From: Ailurus styani
Taxonomy: Eukaryota > Chordata > Mammalia > Carnivora > Ailuridae
NCBI GenBank assembly: GCA_002007465.1
Contig: LNAC01000338.1
Location: 240,233 to 304,232 of the forward strand
Direction of reading: 5' to 3'
DNA: 64,000 bases
The notes beneath the pieces were generated by a model. The model was not told where the DNA came from. It saw nothing but the letters and a program-made list of their open reading frames with translations, and made no database searches. The translations under genes and the position numbers were made by a program. The first letter of the stretch is position 1, and every line of letters begins with the position of its first letter. Shown in pieces: positions 23,701 to 32,281 of the stretch.

Positions 23701-26700
23701 GCTTTGAATTCTTTTCCATGTCTAGGTTGGTACCCTTTATGGAATGTTGATAGGCAGATTCTCCCCTTTATTACCTTCGGTCTGTTTTTTTACCTAATAG
23801 TTCCTGCTTCTTTCCCTTAGGAAAATGCACTAGCCCCAAAGAAAGCATTTCCAAAGTCTGAGCATCACCTTTAAAATGCGTCTCCTTATCAACCTTTCAG
23901 ATTTGACTTTGATGATGCTAAAGAAAGTAAAATGCAGTAGCATAGTAGTGATAGGTGAAGACTGGGTTCAGTGTAGTTGCCTTTATTTTTTCCTCTTTTG
24001 ATCATACCTTCATACCTTAGGTTGTTTTATTGACTTTTGTGTGCTTGTTTCATTCCATTTTTCCTCTTTACTCTTTTGGAATTTATATTCTCTGTCTCTA
24101 TTCTTGTGATGGTTGCCCTGGAAATTTCAACATCTTTAATTTAACAAAGACTAAAATTAATCAACCTTATCATACTTAACCCAATCAATACAGTAACTTT
24201 AGAATTAGGATCTTTTTTTTATGACTTAAAAACTACTAATGTCGTAAGTTAGGGTTCTTGCTTGTTTTCTTCTTAGCGCCATGGTAGAGATATTTTATAT
24301 ATTCATTGTATTTATGTTACTTATTACATGTTTAATATTTTCTTTTTTTTTTAAGATTTTTAAATTTTATTTATTTGATAGAGAAAGATCACAAGTAGGC
24401 AGAGAGGCAGGCAGAGGGAGAGAGGGAAGCAGGCTCCCTGCTGAGCAGGGAGCCCAATGTGGGACTCGATCCCAGGACCCTGAGATCATGGCAGAGGCTT
24501 TAACCCACTGAGCCACCCAGGTGCCCAGGGCATGGCACATTCCTACTATTTTCTTTTTTTTTTTTAAAGATTTTATTCATTTATTTGACACAGAGAGAGA
24601 GATTACAAGTAGGCAGAGAGGCAGGCAGAGAGACAGGGAGAGGAGGAAGCAGGCTCCCTGCTGAGCAGAGAGCCCGATGCGGGCCTCGATCCCAGGACCC
24701 TGAGATCATGACCTGAGCCGAAAGCAGAGGCTTTAACCCACTGAGCCACCCAGGCGCCCACATTCCTACTATTTTCTTTGCTCACCCATTCTTCCTTGTT
24801 TCCCAGAACTTCCTTCAAGGATAAAGTTCTTCCTAAGGTATATTCTTTGGAAGTTCCGTTGGAAGTATCTGTTGATTGTAAATTCTCTATTTTTGTTTGC
24901 TTGAAAATCTTATTTTTTCTTATGTGGTAGTTTCTTTGTCACACAGTTCAAGATTGCCAATTATTTTGTCTTAGTTCTTTGAAGATACTCTAGTTTTTGG
25001 CTATAGAGATGTCATCTGTTAGTGTTATCATCTCTCTGTAGGTACTTTGTCTTTTCCCTTTGTCTGTTTTTAAGATCTTTCTGTCTTCGAGGTTCTGCAG
25101 TTTCCCTGTGATTTCTCTGGCTTTAAATTTCTTGGGATATGCTGGCTTTCCTGATTTGTAAATTTAATACTTTTCTTCTATATGGAAAATTGTCATCGTT
25201 ATTTCTTTGATTATTGCTTGTCTACCATTTTTTTTAAAGATTTTACTTATTTATTTGACACAGAGAGAGTGAGAGATCAGATCACAAGTAGGCAGAGAGG
25301 CAGGCAGAGAGAGAGGAGGAAGCAGACTCCCCGCTGAGCAGGGAGCCCGATGTGGGGCTTGATCCCAGGACCCTGAGATGACCTGAGCCGAAAGCAGAGG
25401 CTTTAACCCACTGAGCCACCCAGGTGCCCGATTTTTTTTTTTCTTTAAGATTTTATTTGAGAGAGAATGAGCGGGGGAGGGGGGGCAGAGAGGGAGGGGG
25501 GAAGGGGGAGAGAGAGAGCTGCTGACTCCCCACTGAGCAGGGATCCTGGAACAGGGCTCAATCCCAGGACCCTGAGATCATGACCTGTGCTGAAGGCAGA
25601 TGGTTTAACCAACTGAGCCACCCAGGCACCCCTTAAATAATCCTTTATAGGAGCGTCTGGGTGGTTGAATTGGTTGAGCATCTAACTGTTGGTTTTGGCT
25701 CAGGTCAAGATCTCTTGGGTCATGAGATTGAGCCCTGTGTGGGCTCCATGGTTAGGAGGGAGTCTGCTTGAAGATTCTCTCCCTGTGCCCCTGCCACTGC
25801 TTATGTGTTTACGTGCACTCTCTTCTCTCAAATCTTTTTTCTTTTTTAAGGTTTTATTTATTTGTCAGAGAGCGAGCACGCACAAGCAGGGGGAGCACCA
25901 GGCAGAGGGAGAAGCAGGCTCCCCGCTGAGCAAGGAGCCCAATGTGGGACTTGATCCCAGGACCCTGAGATCATGACCTGTTATGAAGAAGAAAAGAAAA
26001 AGCCTTTTGTATTTGGGGTAGTCATATTCCAATTCCTTTTTAAACACGTCTTTAAAGATTCTAGATACATTTATTTTTCTGTAGTGTCTGAAAATAGATC
26101 TAAAATCTCTTTTTTGCTGTTTGTTTCTGCTGACTGTCATGGTGGCTTGGTGCCTCCTGTATGTGTGGGTTTTTTTGTTGTTTGTTTTTAAAAATTTTTA
26201 AAGATTTTATTATTTGAGCGAGAGGATGCAGTTGAGCACAAGAGGGGGAGGGGAAGAGGGAGAAGCAGACTCCCTGCTGAGCAAGGAGTCTGATGTGGTG
26301 CTTGATTCTAGGACCCTGAGATCATGACCTGAGCTGAAAGCAGGTGCTTAATCAACTGAACCACTCAGGCTCCCTTGTTTCTAATTTTTCTTAAGATTTA
26401 TTTATTTTAGAGCGCATGTAAGTGGGGGGAGGGGCTGAAAGGGATGGAGGGAGAGAGAGACTGACTCCCAAGAAGACTGCTGAGCTGAGAGCCTAATGCA
26501 GGGCTGGATCCCATGACCCGAGAGGTCATGACCTGAGCCAAAACCAAGAGTTGGACACCCAACCTACTGAGCCACCCACATGCGTGCTCCATGTAACATT
26601 AAACTTCCTGATGTGTTCCTTAGAGTATTTGTATATGCTTCTGGTAGGTGTGTAGGGATACTACTGACTGGGATTATTTTATTTTTTTTAAAAGATTTAT

Positions 26701-29700
26701 TTAAACAAGCTGGTGGGAGGGGGTGGGTGTGGAGGAGGGAGCAGAGAGGGAAGAATCTTAAGCAGACACTGTGCTGAGTGCTGAGCCTGATGTGGGGCTC
26801 CATTTCACGACCCTGAGATCATTCACAACCCTCAGATCGTGCATGACCTGAGCTTAAACCAAGAGTCGGACACTCAACAGACCAACAGACTGTAGTACAC
26901 CACCCAGGCGCCCCTGGGATAATTGTAAATTGAATTTTTGGTTAGCTTGGACTTTAAAAATTATAAACATGAATTTATGTAAAAGCAATGTAAATTCTCG
27001 ACTCAAACCAGTGTAAAGGCCAAACTCTAGCTACTGTTCCATGGTAAAGACTTTTTTTTTCTCCTACCCAGAATGAAGACCTAGGTAGGCAAGTTTTCTT
27101 AACTCCTCTCATTGTTCACCCTCCAGTTGTTCAGCAGTCTTACTGAGGCTGTTGTGTTTGGGAAATCCTGGATTTAAAACTACTCTTAATTATTTGTTCT
27201 TGTAAATTACTTTTGTTCAGCTTTCGTGGTATTTTGTATTGTGAGAGTTTTTAAGGATATCTATTTACCAGTCATAAGTGAGCCTTAACTTCTTGATCTA
27301 TAAAATGAGGGTAATGTAGGTTCTTCTTTATAAGTTTTTTCAAAGGATAGAAATAATGTACAGAAGCTTTTAGATTAGTTCCTAGGGTTAGTACACATTT
27401 ACATTCTTCCTTAATTAGAATAGTGGGTAAGCTACTACTTTACTCTTGCTCGGGAAATTGTGACAAATACATCTCTTTTTTCATACTGGAAGTTTTTCCT
27501 TAGAATTTGTCTCTTCGATGGCTCCTTTTGGAGGATTTACAGCCCCACAAATTGCTACATCTAAGAAAAGTCAAAGGAAGTCAGACTTTTATATAAAACC
27601 TAACAAGGGGGATAAAAGGTTAAATCAAGTTTGTTTTTGTCCATTGAGTCTGACTCTGTGGCCTGATACCTAGGTGCAGCTGACCGGACCATGTTGCCTT
27701 GTGAATTTTGTGAGGAGCTCTACCCAGAGGAACTGCTGATTGACCATCAGGTGTGTTTAACTACCTGAGGAATGTGTGCAGGCCATAGTTGGTGTTGTAG
27801 GCCACATGAGTTTTTGAGCCAACTATTTTAATATACCTGCGGCAGCAGGGAGCAACTATGTTTCTTACCATGGTGTGACTGACCGAAGGGTATGAGACCT
27901 CTGCCTGTTCCATCTTGGGAAAAAATAATGTTCATTCCAGCAGGCCCACTTGCTCTGCCCATACTATGGTGACTAGTGTACATCTCTACCGACCATCTTA
28001 TTCTGGTGTCATCTCATGCCCCATTTTGATTTATCGGAGGTATACTGAAGTCCTTGCAGTTCCCTGGAAGGGTTAAGGATCTTTTTTGCACTTCCCTTTT
28101 TCTGCCTGCAAGGTATGTGGCCATCCACCCCTGCTTCCTCACCACCCTACAACACAGACCCTTACTTGTAGACTTGGTTCTGACATGACTTTCAGGAAAC
28201 CATCCTGAGGGATCTTCTGAAGACAAGGTCAGAGGTCCCACCTGTGTCCTTCTCAAAAATTCTGTGCCCACTTCTCTTTTAGCCTGTCAGCCCACGGTGG
28301 GGTATCCTGATCCCCTGTTGGTCTGCACCAGTGGGCAGAGAACCTTGAGAAGGTTCTCTTTTCCTAGCTACTGAATTGCTCAATACCTGGTGTATGAAAG
28401 GTGTCCTGTGCTTTTTGAATGATTGAAAGTTCTTGACCATTTAGGAATAAGAGAATAGCCTTTGTGTTTGAGGATTACCTGGTGGAGGGAACCACTTCTT
28501 CGCCTCAACACTTGCTTTCTGATTTGGTTTGGCCTCATCTGGCATTTCCATAACTGTTAAATAATCCCTGTGCTCTGGATGGAACATATATTCCCCCCAT
28601 AAGTGGAATAATACAGTATTTGAATACATCTACTTTTTGGTTTCGGAACAGCATAAGAAAACCTATTAATAGGGATAACAACCTCCTTTAACTTAATGGC
28701 TGTGGGAAGAATCTTGAATCTTCTCAATTTAAGAAGAGTAATCACAGGGGCTCCTGTCTGGCTTAGTTGGTAGAGCATGTAACTCTTGATCTCAGGGTTA
28801 TAAGTTCTATCCCCATGGTGGATAAGATTACTTAAAAACAAAATCCTTAAAAAAAAAAAAATCCTAATCTTTTTGAACACAGTATGAACACAATAAAAAA
28901 ATTTAAAACAGCATAGAAATGTTTAAAAGAGTGTTTCATCTGTGTTTGCCCTAACCCTTTTTAGTCTCTCTCCCCATTATTAAGGATTATTAACATTTGT
29001 GATTTTTAGACAATGTTTTAGGAATGTAGTGTTTTCCTTAACACCTGCCTTTTTTTTTTTTAACCTATCTTTTTGAGACAGACAAGCTGTAATCCTTCCT
29101 GTGCCTTACCCGCACTCAGTGTGGGCAGCACTTCCCCCAAAGGGATGGAGGACCCTGATGTCATCTTCCAAAAGTTTTTGCAACAGGCTGCGAGTAACCA
29201 GCTAGACTCTTTGATGGGCCTGAGCAGTTCACCCCCTGTGGAGGATAGCATCATCATCCCATGTGAATTCTGTGGGGTACAGCTGGAGGAGGAGGTACTG
29301 TTCCATCACCAGGTAAGAGTCCCCAAAGGACCTGTCTCCTTCACTCCATGCAGATCCTCTGAATGAACCTAAGGCTTTCAGAAGTGAGAATGCTTCTTTA
29401 GCTTTTAAGTTGCTTGCATACCTGACCTGGCTACTGGCTCTGCCCTATTTTGTGAGCTATCTGAGGTGTATACTGTCTCAGGCTTTTAGGCTTTTTCTGC
29501 CTCTGTCCACTAAAACCATAATGTCATTACTGAGGACCAAGCAGCCAGAACTCCATTTAAGCAGACTTCCAGGACCTGCCAAAAGGACTTGTTTTTGTTT
29601 TTATTTTTATTTTTATCGTTTTAGAGGGTAGGAGAGCACCTGTGGGAGGGGAAGGGTGGAGGGGCAGAAAGAGAATCTTAAGCAGGCTCCACCCTTAGTG

Positions 29701-32281
29701 TGGAGCCTGAAATAGGGCTCGATCTCACAACCCTGAGATCATGACCTGAGCCAAAACCAAGAGTTAGACTCTTAACTGACTGAGCCACCCAGACACCTTG
29801 TGCCAAAAGGATTTTGGTGAGCGTTTCTCTGAGGTCACTGACAGACATTTTATTTTTGACCAGGCAGGTTCTCCCTGTTGTGGTGGCATTTGAGTCTTGC
29901 ATTCCAGGAGACCTGGAGGTCTGGTTCTGGCTTTACCTTTATAGATAGGTCCTGTCCCTTCACTGGGGATATCTGTAAATGAAGGAGTTAATCTAGACAG
30001 TCTGAAGCTCTTTTTTAGCTTTGCAGTCTAAGATTCCAACCTGTTGATGAAAAATAAATTTTCTGCCTAGCCTTGTTTGTTATGAGGAGCTAATACTGAG
30101 GGTATGTTCAGGGTCTTCTCTGTAGTTGATCCCATATAGCTCTTGCTAGAACATCACACATTTCATTTCTGTAAGAAAGACTTCTGCTTTTGGATCAAGC
30201 AGTAGACAAGTAACTGCTTGTTTTCTCTGAGGGGAGACTATGAAATAAGCAACCGTGCAGATGCCATTATGATTAAGGTATTGAGATGCTTTTCTGGGTT
30301 CTTAAGACCAGCCCTTCCTTTATCCTGGCACAATCAGAGTGCTTCTTTCAGTGGCTTAGGCCCTCATGGGAATGGTTGTGCCACTCCATATGTGTTTCCT
30401 CTTAGTCCCAGGCCCTTCCTGACAGTGGTTGTCAAAGTCATGTCTGTCCTTCCCAATGCTCCCCCACCATAAGGTCTGTTTACCCAGCCTGCTCTTCCTT
30501 CCTCTCCTCCTACTGCTCCCTTTCTTAGTTATTCATAGGAATAACTCAATCCTGAGGAACTAATTCTGGTTTTTCTTGTTAGGACCAGTGTGACCAACGC
30601 CCAGCCACAGCAAACAACCATGTGACAGAGGGGATTCCTAGCCAGGATTTCCCGCCTCCAGAGACCTCACCAGAGCTGCCCAAGAGGCGTGTCAGACACC
30701 AGGGTATTAGCCAGGGCTGAGCCAAGGCCACAGGTCTGCTGCTGGCTCAGGCCTGCTTACCACTTCTCATCTGCTACTCTAACTTGGGGGTTACCTGAAT
30801 TCCGAATTAACAAGCACAGTAGGATCTCACTGGGGACACTTTTGAGGCTAGTTGTGGTCCCATGTTAGACTAAGTTGTCTAGACTGTATTATAGAGTAAT
30901 GGCTTTGGGGACAGCCATGAGACATGCTTGTTAGTGCTTATGCGACTGCAGGTCTCCTATCTGTGCAGTCAGTGGATAATCTGGAGATAATTTTCAGACC
31001 TTACTGTGTCTGCCCTGGCTTTCTGCTTCTAGTTGAACTGTGTTTAGGGTACTCAGATTTATTAGTGATACTATTTAAAAGCCTCATGAATAGGCAGGTA
31101 AGCTGTTTTTTAAACCTAACCACTGCAAAGCCAATTAGAAATTATTTTTCGAGATTTGCTGGCACACCATTGTTGAATACTCAGGAGACTATATTTGAGG
31201 ACTCAGGTAATAAGTGTGGACGAGGTGTTCCCAACCTTGTCCTGGAGATGTGGGTTTCAACAGTAAGGCAGTTTTTACCTGGAACCCTATTATTCCCGCC
31301 CCGGATCCAGCACTAATAGCAAGAGCAGGCTTTTCTCTAAAGTTTGTGCTTTTTTTCTTCTCAGGAGACTTGTCTTCTGGTTACATGGATGATATCAAGC
31401 AGGAAACAGCTAAAGGGTCCACCTACCCTCTCCCCCCCAGCAGACCCATTAACAATATGACATCGACTTGTAACCGACTGTCAACATCCACATCAGGCCC
31501 CAGACCTGGGTGCCAGCTTAGCCCTCCTCGTATACTGAAGCTTAACAACTTAGACAGCCAGGATGGCCGGGCACGCAATCGAAACAGCCATAACACGGTC
31601 ATGACCACTGGACACGTTCCAGTGATTCACCCAGTGCGAAATCTCTACCCAGAAAACCTTGTACCCACCTTCCCCCGTGGGCCTTCAGGGAGATATGGAG
31701 TAAGGTAAGAATCAGTAGCCCAGGAGTGGAGCTTGGGAGTAGCTCAGGAGAACATAGTGGGAGTATGGACTTTGTGTGTATTGTGACCTGATTCCAAAAC
31801 ACGCTTTTGTTTTCTGTGGGTTTTTCATTGTTCATTTGTTTTGTCTGGTGGCAGAAAGTTGGTTTTGTCTGGTTCCAGCGGTTTCTGTTCTGAGTTTCTG
31901 ACTTTTGTTCAGCGATATCTCAGAAGCTAGTTTCCAATCCTTCTCTTTCAGTGGTAGGAGTGAAGGTGGCAGGAACTCACGGGTCACCTCCACAGCCGCC
32001 AACTACCGAAACAGAACTGCAAAGGTAATTGGGAATCCACTTAGTAATGTTCACTGAGGACTCACAAATGGGTGGGACTGGTATGGTTCTTGGAGTCAGA
32101 AGAGGAGGGCATCAGGCAGTGGATGAGGTTTCCATAGGAGTTTGACATTTCTAGGGCTCTAAAGGAGGACGACTGCTTTTTCACTTCCTCCTTTCTACTT
32201 CGATTGTGTTCTCTTGTTCAACAGGCAAAACCACCCAAGCAACAGGGAGCTGGGGATGCAGAGGAGGAAGAGGAAGAGTAA
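9051..32281 (+). CDS. TRAFD1: TRAF-type zinc finger domain-containing protein 1 (complete, 11 coding exons)
   Basis: Coding exons: 9051-9097, 15682-15817, 15930-15983, 18403-18808, 19882-20088, 27674-27750, 29082-29312, 30583-30703, 31365-31704, 31952-32024, 32225-32281. They sum to 1749 nt, which is 582 codons plus TAA, the length known for human TRAFD1. All introns are GT-AG and all phases match. The protein starts MAEFLDDQ and carries seven C-x2-C-x11-H-x3-C-like units: five in the N-terminal TRAF-type region (residues 13-135) and two isolated ones (293-312, 370-389). A basic Ser/Thr/Pro-rich region (about 427-565) and a six-Glu C-terminus follow. In mammals this cytoplasmic protein (FLN29) is interferon/LPS-induced and damps TLR and RIG-I signalling by contacting TRAF6 and related adaptors (family knowledge). 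No disabling mutation was seen. Confidence 0.97.
9505..9600 (-). mobile_element. Old tRNA-Lys SINE fragment
   Basis: Short minus-strand copy ('taggctccatgcccaacatgg' to 'gactgagccaggtgctc') of the older type, which lacks the pyrimidine-rich body. Confidence 0.7.
9636..9830 (+). mobile_element. Can-SINE
   Basis: Full-length plus copy starting ggggcacctgggtgactc and ending in an A-tail. It lies in TRAFD1 intron 2. Confidence 0.9.
9831..11023. other. TRAFD1 intron 2, no other gene
   Basis: AT-rich intronic sequence with homopolymer A runs (10050, 10801). No element or exon was recognised. Confidence 0.4.
11024..11145 (+). mobile_element. Old tRNA-Lys SINE
   Basis: tRNA-like head with A-box (tggctcagttggtagagc) and B-box (gagttcaaaccccac), then a short A-rich tail. 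Confidence 0.75.
11153..11350 (+). mobile_element. Can-SINE
   Basis: Full-length copy with a (ccctgcat) micro-duplication near 11224-11238. It directly follows the previous SINE tail. Confidence 0.88.
11386..11500 (+). mobile_element. Old tRNA-Lys SINE
   Basis: Diverged short copy with a B-box-like 'aagttcaagccccat' and an A-rich tail. Confidence 0.7.
11635..11865 (-). mobile_element. Young Can-SINE with TSD
   Basis: Near-consensus copy flanked by the direct repeat aatgttagaagttttt at 11619 and 11866. A (TTTAA)n-type tail extension is at 11645-11665. Confidence 0.95.
11888..11995 (+). mobile_element. Old tRNA-Lys SINE
   Basis: tRNA-like head, then an (aac)n tail. Confidence 0.75.
11996..12750. 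other. TRAFD1 intron 2, no other gene
   Basis: AT-rich sequence. The longest open frame (12151-12405) shows no recognisable protein and no splice context. Confidence 0.4.
12751..12955 (-). mobile_element. Can-SINE
   Basis: Minus copy, full length, moderately diverged, with the head ending ccacccaggatccct. Confidence 0.88.
13248..13445 (+). mobile_element. Can-SINE
   Basis: Plus copy with a (CTCG)/(TC)n tract at 13389-13419 and an A-tail. Confidence 0.9.
13925..14365 (-). mobile_element. Carnivore L1 3' end fragment
   Basis: The reverse complement carries typical carnivore L1 3'UTR phrases: a cattgtatat..., 'atcatatgatctcact'-like stretch and an L1 end with 'aatgagcactgggtatt'. It is 5' truncated and non-coding. 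Confidence 0.75.
14370..14463 (-). mobile_element. Old tRNA-Lys SINE
   Basis: Short minus copy that joins the L1 fragment on its left. Confidence 0.7.
14480..14596 (-). mobile_element. Old tRNA-Lys SINE
   Basis: Short minus copy ending gagccagccaggtaccc, in tandem with the preceding one. Confidence 0.72.
14866..15060 (-). mobile_element. Young Can-SINE with TSD
   Basis: Near-consensus copy flanked by tcaggacttcattttt at 14854 and 15061. Confidence 0.95.
15061..15681. other. TRAFD1 intron 2, 3' part
   Basis: Unique AT-rich sequence leading to the exon 3 acceptor. No repeat or exon was recognised. Confidence 0.4.
15682..15817 (+). CDS. TRAFD1: TRAFD1 exon 3
   Basis: Acceptor TTTCTATAG, donor CAG|GTAAAC. 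It encodes residues 16-61, completing finger 1 (C13, C16, H28, C32) and holding finger 2 (C39, C42, H54, and H59 or C60). Confidence 0.95.
15930..15983 (+). CDS. TRAFD1: TRAFD1 exon 4 (54-nt micro-exon)
   Basis: Acceptor TTACCATAG, donor GAG|GTTAGT. It encodes 18 residues (62-79) with finger 3 ligands C64, C66 and H78; the last Cys (83) is in exon 5. Both flanking introns are phase 0, so skipping this exon would keep the frame but remove a finger. Confidence 0.95.
15984..17624. other. TRAFD1 intron 4, no other gene
   Basis: AT-rich sequence. The part around 16620-16760 and 17200-17330 resembles very old L1 debris. No exon is supported. Confidence 0.4.
17625..17842 (-). mobile_element. Can-SINE with expanded (AG)n
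   Basis: Minus copy. Its internal purine tract has grown to an AG microsatellite at 17655-17698. Confidence 0.9.
18403..18808 (+). CDS. TRAFD1: TRAFD1 exon 5
   Basis: Acceptor TGTGTTGCAG, donor CTAT|GTGAGT. It encodes residues 80-214, with C83 of finger 3, finger 4 (C90, C93, H105, C109), finger 5 (C116, C119, H131, C135) and a linker rich in Arg/Pro after residue 170. Confidence 0.96.
19014..19211 (-). mobile_element. Young Can-SINE with TSD
   Basis: Near-consensus copy flanked by taccattggatt at 18988 and 19212. Confidence 0.95.
19255..19437 (+). mobile_element. MIR-type ancient SINE
   Basis: Matches the MIR core by eye: 'ttagttctcacaggcattc', 'gagctgggactcgaattcagg', 'cagtctggctcca'. 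Confidence 0.65.
19650..19839 (-). mobile_element. Can-SINE (old)
   Basis: Minus copy, diverged, ending gcgacacccaggcacccc just upstream of exon 6. Confidence 0.8.
19882..20088 (+). CDS. TRAFD1: TRAFD1 exon 6
   Basis: Acceptor TTTTCTTCCAG, donor AAGG|GTAGG. It encodes residues 215-283, a charged Glu/Arg segment (EEQERQERNR) likely to be helical, followed by a region with LALSLQNE that resembles a ubiquitin-interacting-motif core (inference only). Confidence 0.95.
20190..20900 (-). mobile_element. Ancient L1-type fragment
   Basis: Contains 'ttcaagttacacacttgtggcaaaattcc' and 'gtgatgttgtgtcctcaac', split from related text at 8480-8835 and 34600-35650. Reverse orientation, non-coding. Confidence 0.55.
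20982..21085 (+). mobile_element. Old tRNA-Lys SINE
   Basis: Short copy with the A-box damaged by a small deletion; the B-box 'gagtttgagccccatg' is still visible. Confidence 0.7.
21093..21280 (+). mobile_element. Can-SINE
   Basis: Full-length plus copy in tandem with the older one to its left. Confidence 0.9.
21438..21632 (+). mobile_element. Can-SINE
   Basis: Plus copy with a small internal deletion in the 'ggatcgagcccc' area and an A/T-rich tail. Confidence 0.88.
21691..21918 (-). mobile_element. Can-SINE with (CTTT)n tail
   Basis: Minus copy whose tail is a (TTTC/TTCC)n tract at 21694-21757. Short flanking repeat cagctatg at 21683 and 21919. Confidence 0.9.
22190..22594 (-). mobile_element. 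Old Can-SINE interrupted by a younger SINE
   Basis: The outer copy runs 22190-22240 and resumes at 22462-22594, ending gagccactcaggtgctcc. The interruption is the element at 22241-22461. Confidence 0.85.
22241..22461 (-). mobile_element. Young Can-SINE nested in an older SINE
   Basis: Near-consensus copy with a (TTTTA)n tail, flanked by the 16-bp repeat agagggagagaatctt at 22225-22240 and 22462-22477. Confidence 0.95.
22775..22925. mobile_element. Ancient L1-type fragment
   Basis: Carries the common old L1 phrase 'aaattgaagtatagttgaca' with 'gtgtacagcatagtgat'. Degenerate. Confidence 0.6.
22954..23126 (+). mobile_element. Can-SINE
   Basis: Plus copy with an internal deletion around 23010-23025 and an A-tail. 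Confidence 0.85.
23224..23425 (+). mobile_element. Young Can-SINE
   Basis: Near-consensus plus copy of the 'tgcctgcctctctgcctccttgtgatctc' subfamily with a long A-tail. Confidence 0.93.
24344..24526 (-). mobile_element. Can-SINE with internal deletion
   Basis: Minus copy lacking the 'acctgagccgaa' segment between gatcatg and gcagaggc at 24490. Confidence 0.92.
24555..24758 (-). mobile_element. Young Can-SINE with long TSD
   Basis: Near-consensus minus copy. The target sequence cacattcctactattttct is repeated perfectly at 24536 and 24759. Confidence 0.96.
25228..25429 (-). mobile_element. Young Can-SINE
   Basis: Minus copy, near consensus, with the 'catg' of gatcatgacc deleted at 25379. Confidence 0.93.
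25431..25632 (-). mobile_element. Can-SINE
   Basis: Minus copy adjoining the previous element; G-rich internal region (ggggagggggggg). Confidence 0.88.
25648..25842 (+). mobile_element. Can-SINE (old)
   Basis: Plus copy with a diverged head (gagcgtctgggtggttgaattgg). Confidence 0.82.
25838..25980 (-). mobile_element. Can-SINE, head truncated
   Basis: Minus copy that stops at gatcatgacctg, so about 50 bp of the tRNA-like head is missing. It is back to back with the plus copy on its left. Confidence 0.88.
26185..26374 (-). mobile_element. Can-SINE (old)
   Basis: Minus copy ending gaaccactcaggctccc. Confidence 0.82.
26390..26590 (-). mobile_element. Can-SINE (old)
   Basis: Minus copy, diverged, ending gagccacccacatgcgtgctcc. 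Confidence 0.78.
26681..26914 (-). mobile_element. Can-SINE (old, partly duplicated)
   Basis: Minus copy in which the 'accctgagatcatt' / 'accctcagatcgtg' segment is repeated at 26810-26842, lengthening the element. Confidence 0.78.
26915..27673. other. TRAFD1 intron 6, 3' part
   Basis: No repeat was recognised. A possible unannotated exon at 27504-27618 is described in the findings. Confidence 0.4.
27674..27750 (+). CDS. TRAFD1: TRAFD1 exon 7
   Basis: Acceptor ATACCTAG (a competing GTGCAG lies 6 bp inside), donor CAG|GTGTGT. It encodes residues 284-309 with finger 6 ligands C293, C296 and H308; C312 is in exon 8. Confidence 0.93.
27751..28746. other. TRAFD1 intron 7, unique sequence
   Basis: No repeat or exon was recognised. 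Open frames here lack homology that I can name. Confidence 0.4.
28747..28862 (+). mobile_element. Old tRNA-Lys SINE
   Basis: Short plus copy with tRNA-like boxes and an A-tail. Confidence 0.75.
29082..29312 (+). CDS. TRAFD1: TRAFD1 exon 8
   Basis: Acceptor TTTTGAGACAG (weak pyrimidine tract next to the AG, strong T-run upstream), donor CAG|GTAAGA. It encodes residues 310-386: C312 of finger 6, a Ser/Gly-rich linker, and finger 7 ligands C370, C373 and H385. Confidence 0.95.
29617..29799 (-). mobile_element. Can-SINE (old)
   Basis: Minus copy, diverged, ending gagccacccagacacctt. Confidence 0.8.
29800..30582. other. TRAFD1 intron 8, unique sequence
   Basis: No repeat or exon was recognised before the exon 9 acceptor. 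Confidence 0.4.
30583..30703 (+). CDS. TRAFD1: TRAFD1 exon 9
   Basis: Acceptor TTTCTTGTTAG, donor CAGG|GTATTA (non-consensus at +4 and +5). It encodes residues 387-426: C389 closes finger 7, then a Pro-rich stretch ends in a basic KRRVRHQ. Confidence 0.92.
30704..31364. other. TRAFD1 intron 9, unique sequence
   Basis: No repeat or additional exon is supported. Confidence 0.4.
31365..31704 (+). CDS. TRAFD1: TRAFD1 exon 10
   Basis: Acceptor TTTTCTTCTCAG, donor GTAAG|GTAAGA. It encodes residues 427-539, a low-complexity Ser/Thr/Pro/Arg region that is probably disordered. Confidence 0.95.
31952..32024 (+). CDS. TRAFD1: TRAFD1 exon 11
   Basis: Acceptor TTCTCTTTCAG, donor AAAG|GTAATT. It encodes residues 540-564, Arg/Ser/Gly-rich. 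Confidence 0.94.

Larger units (their letters stand above)
23990..25215 (-). mobile_element. Degenerate L1 sequence interrupted by SINEs
   Basis: T-rich text resembling reversed old L1 ORF ('gatgtcatctgttagtg', 'gatctttctgtcttcg', 'tgtgatttctctggctt'). Many stops. The SINEs at 24344 and 24555 lie inside it. Confidence 0.45.
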
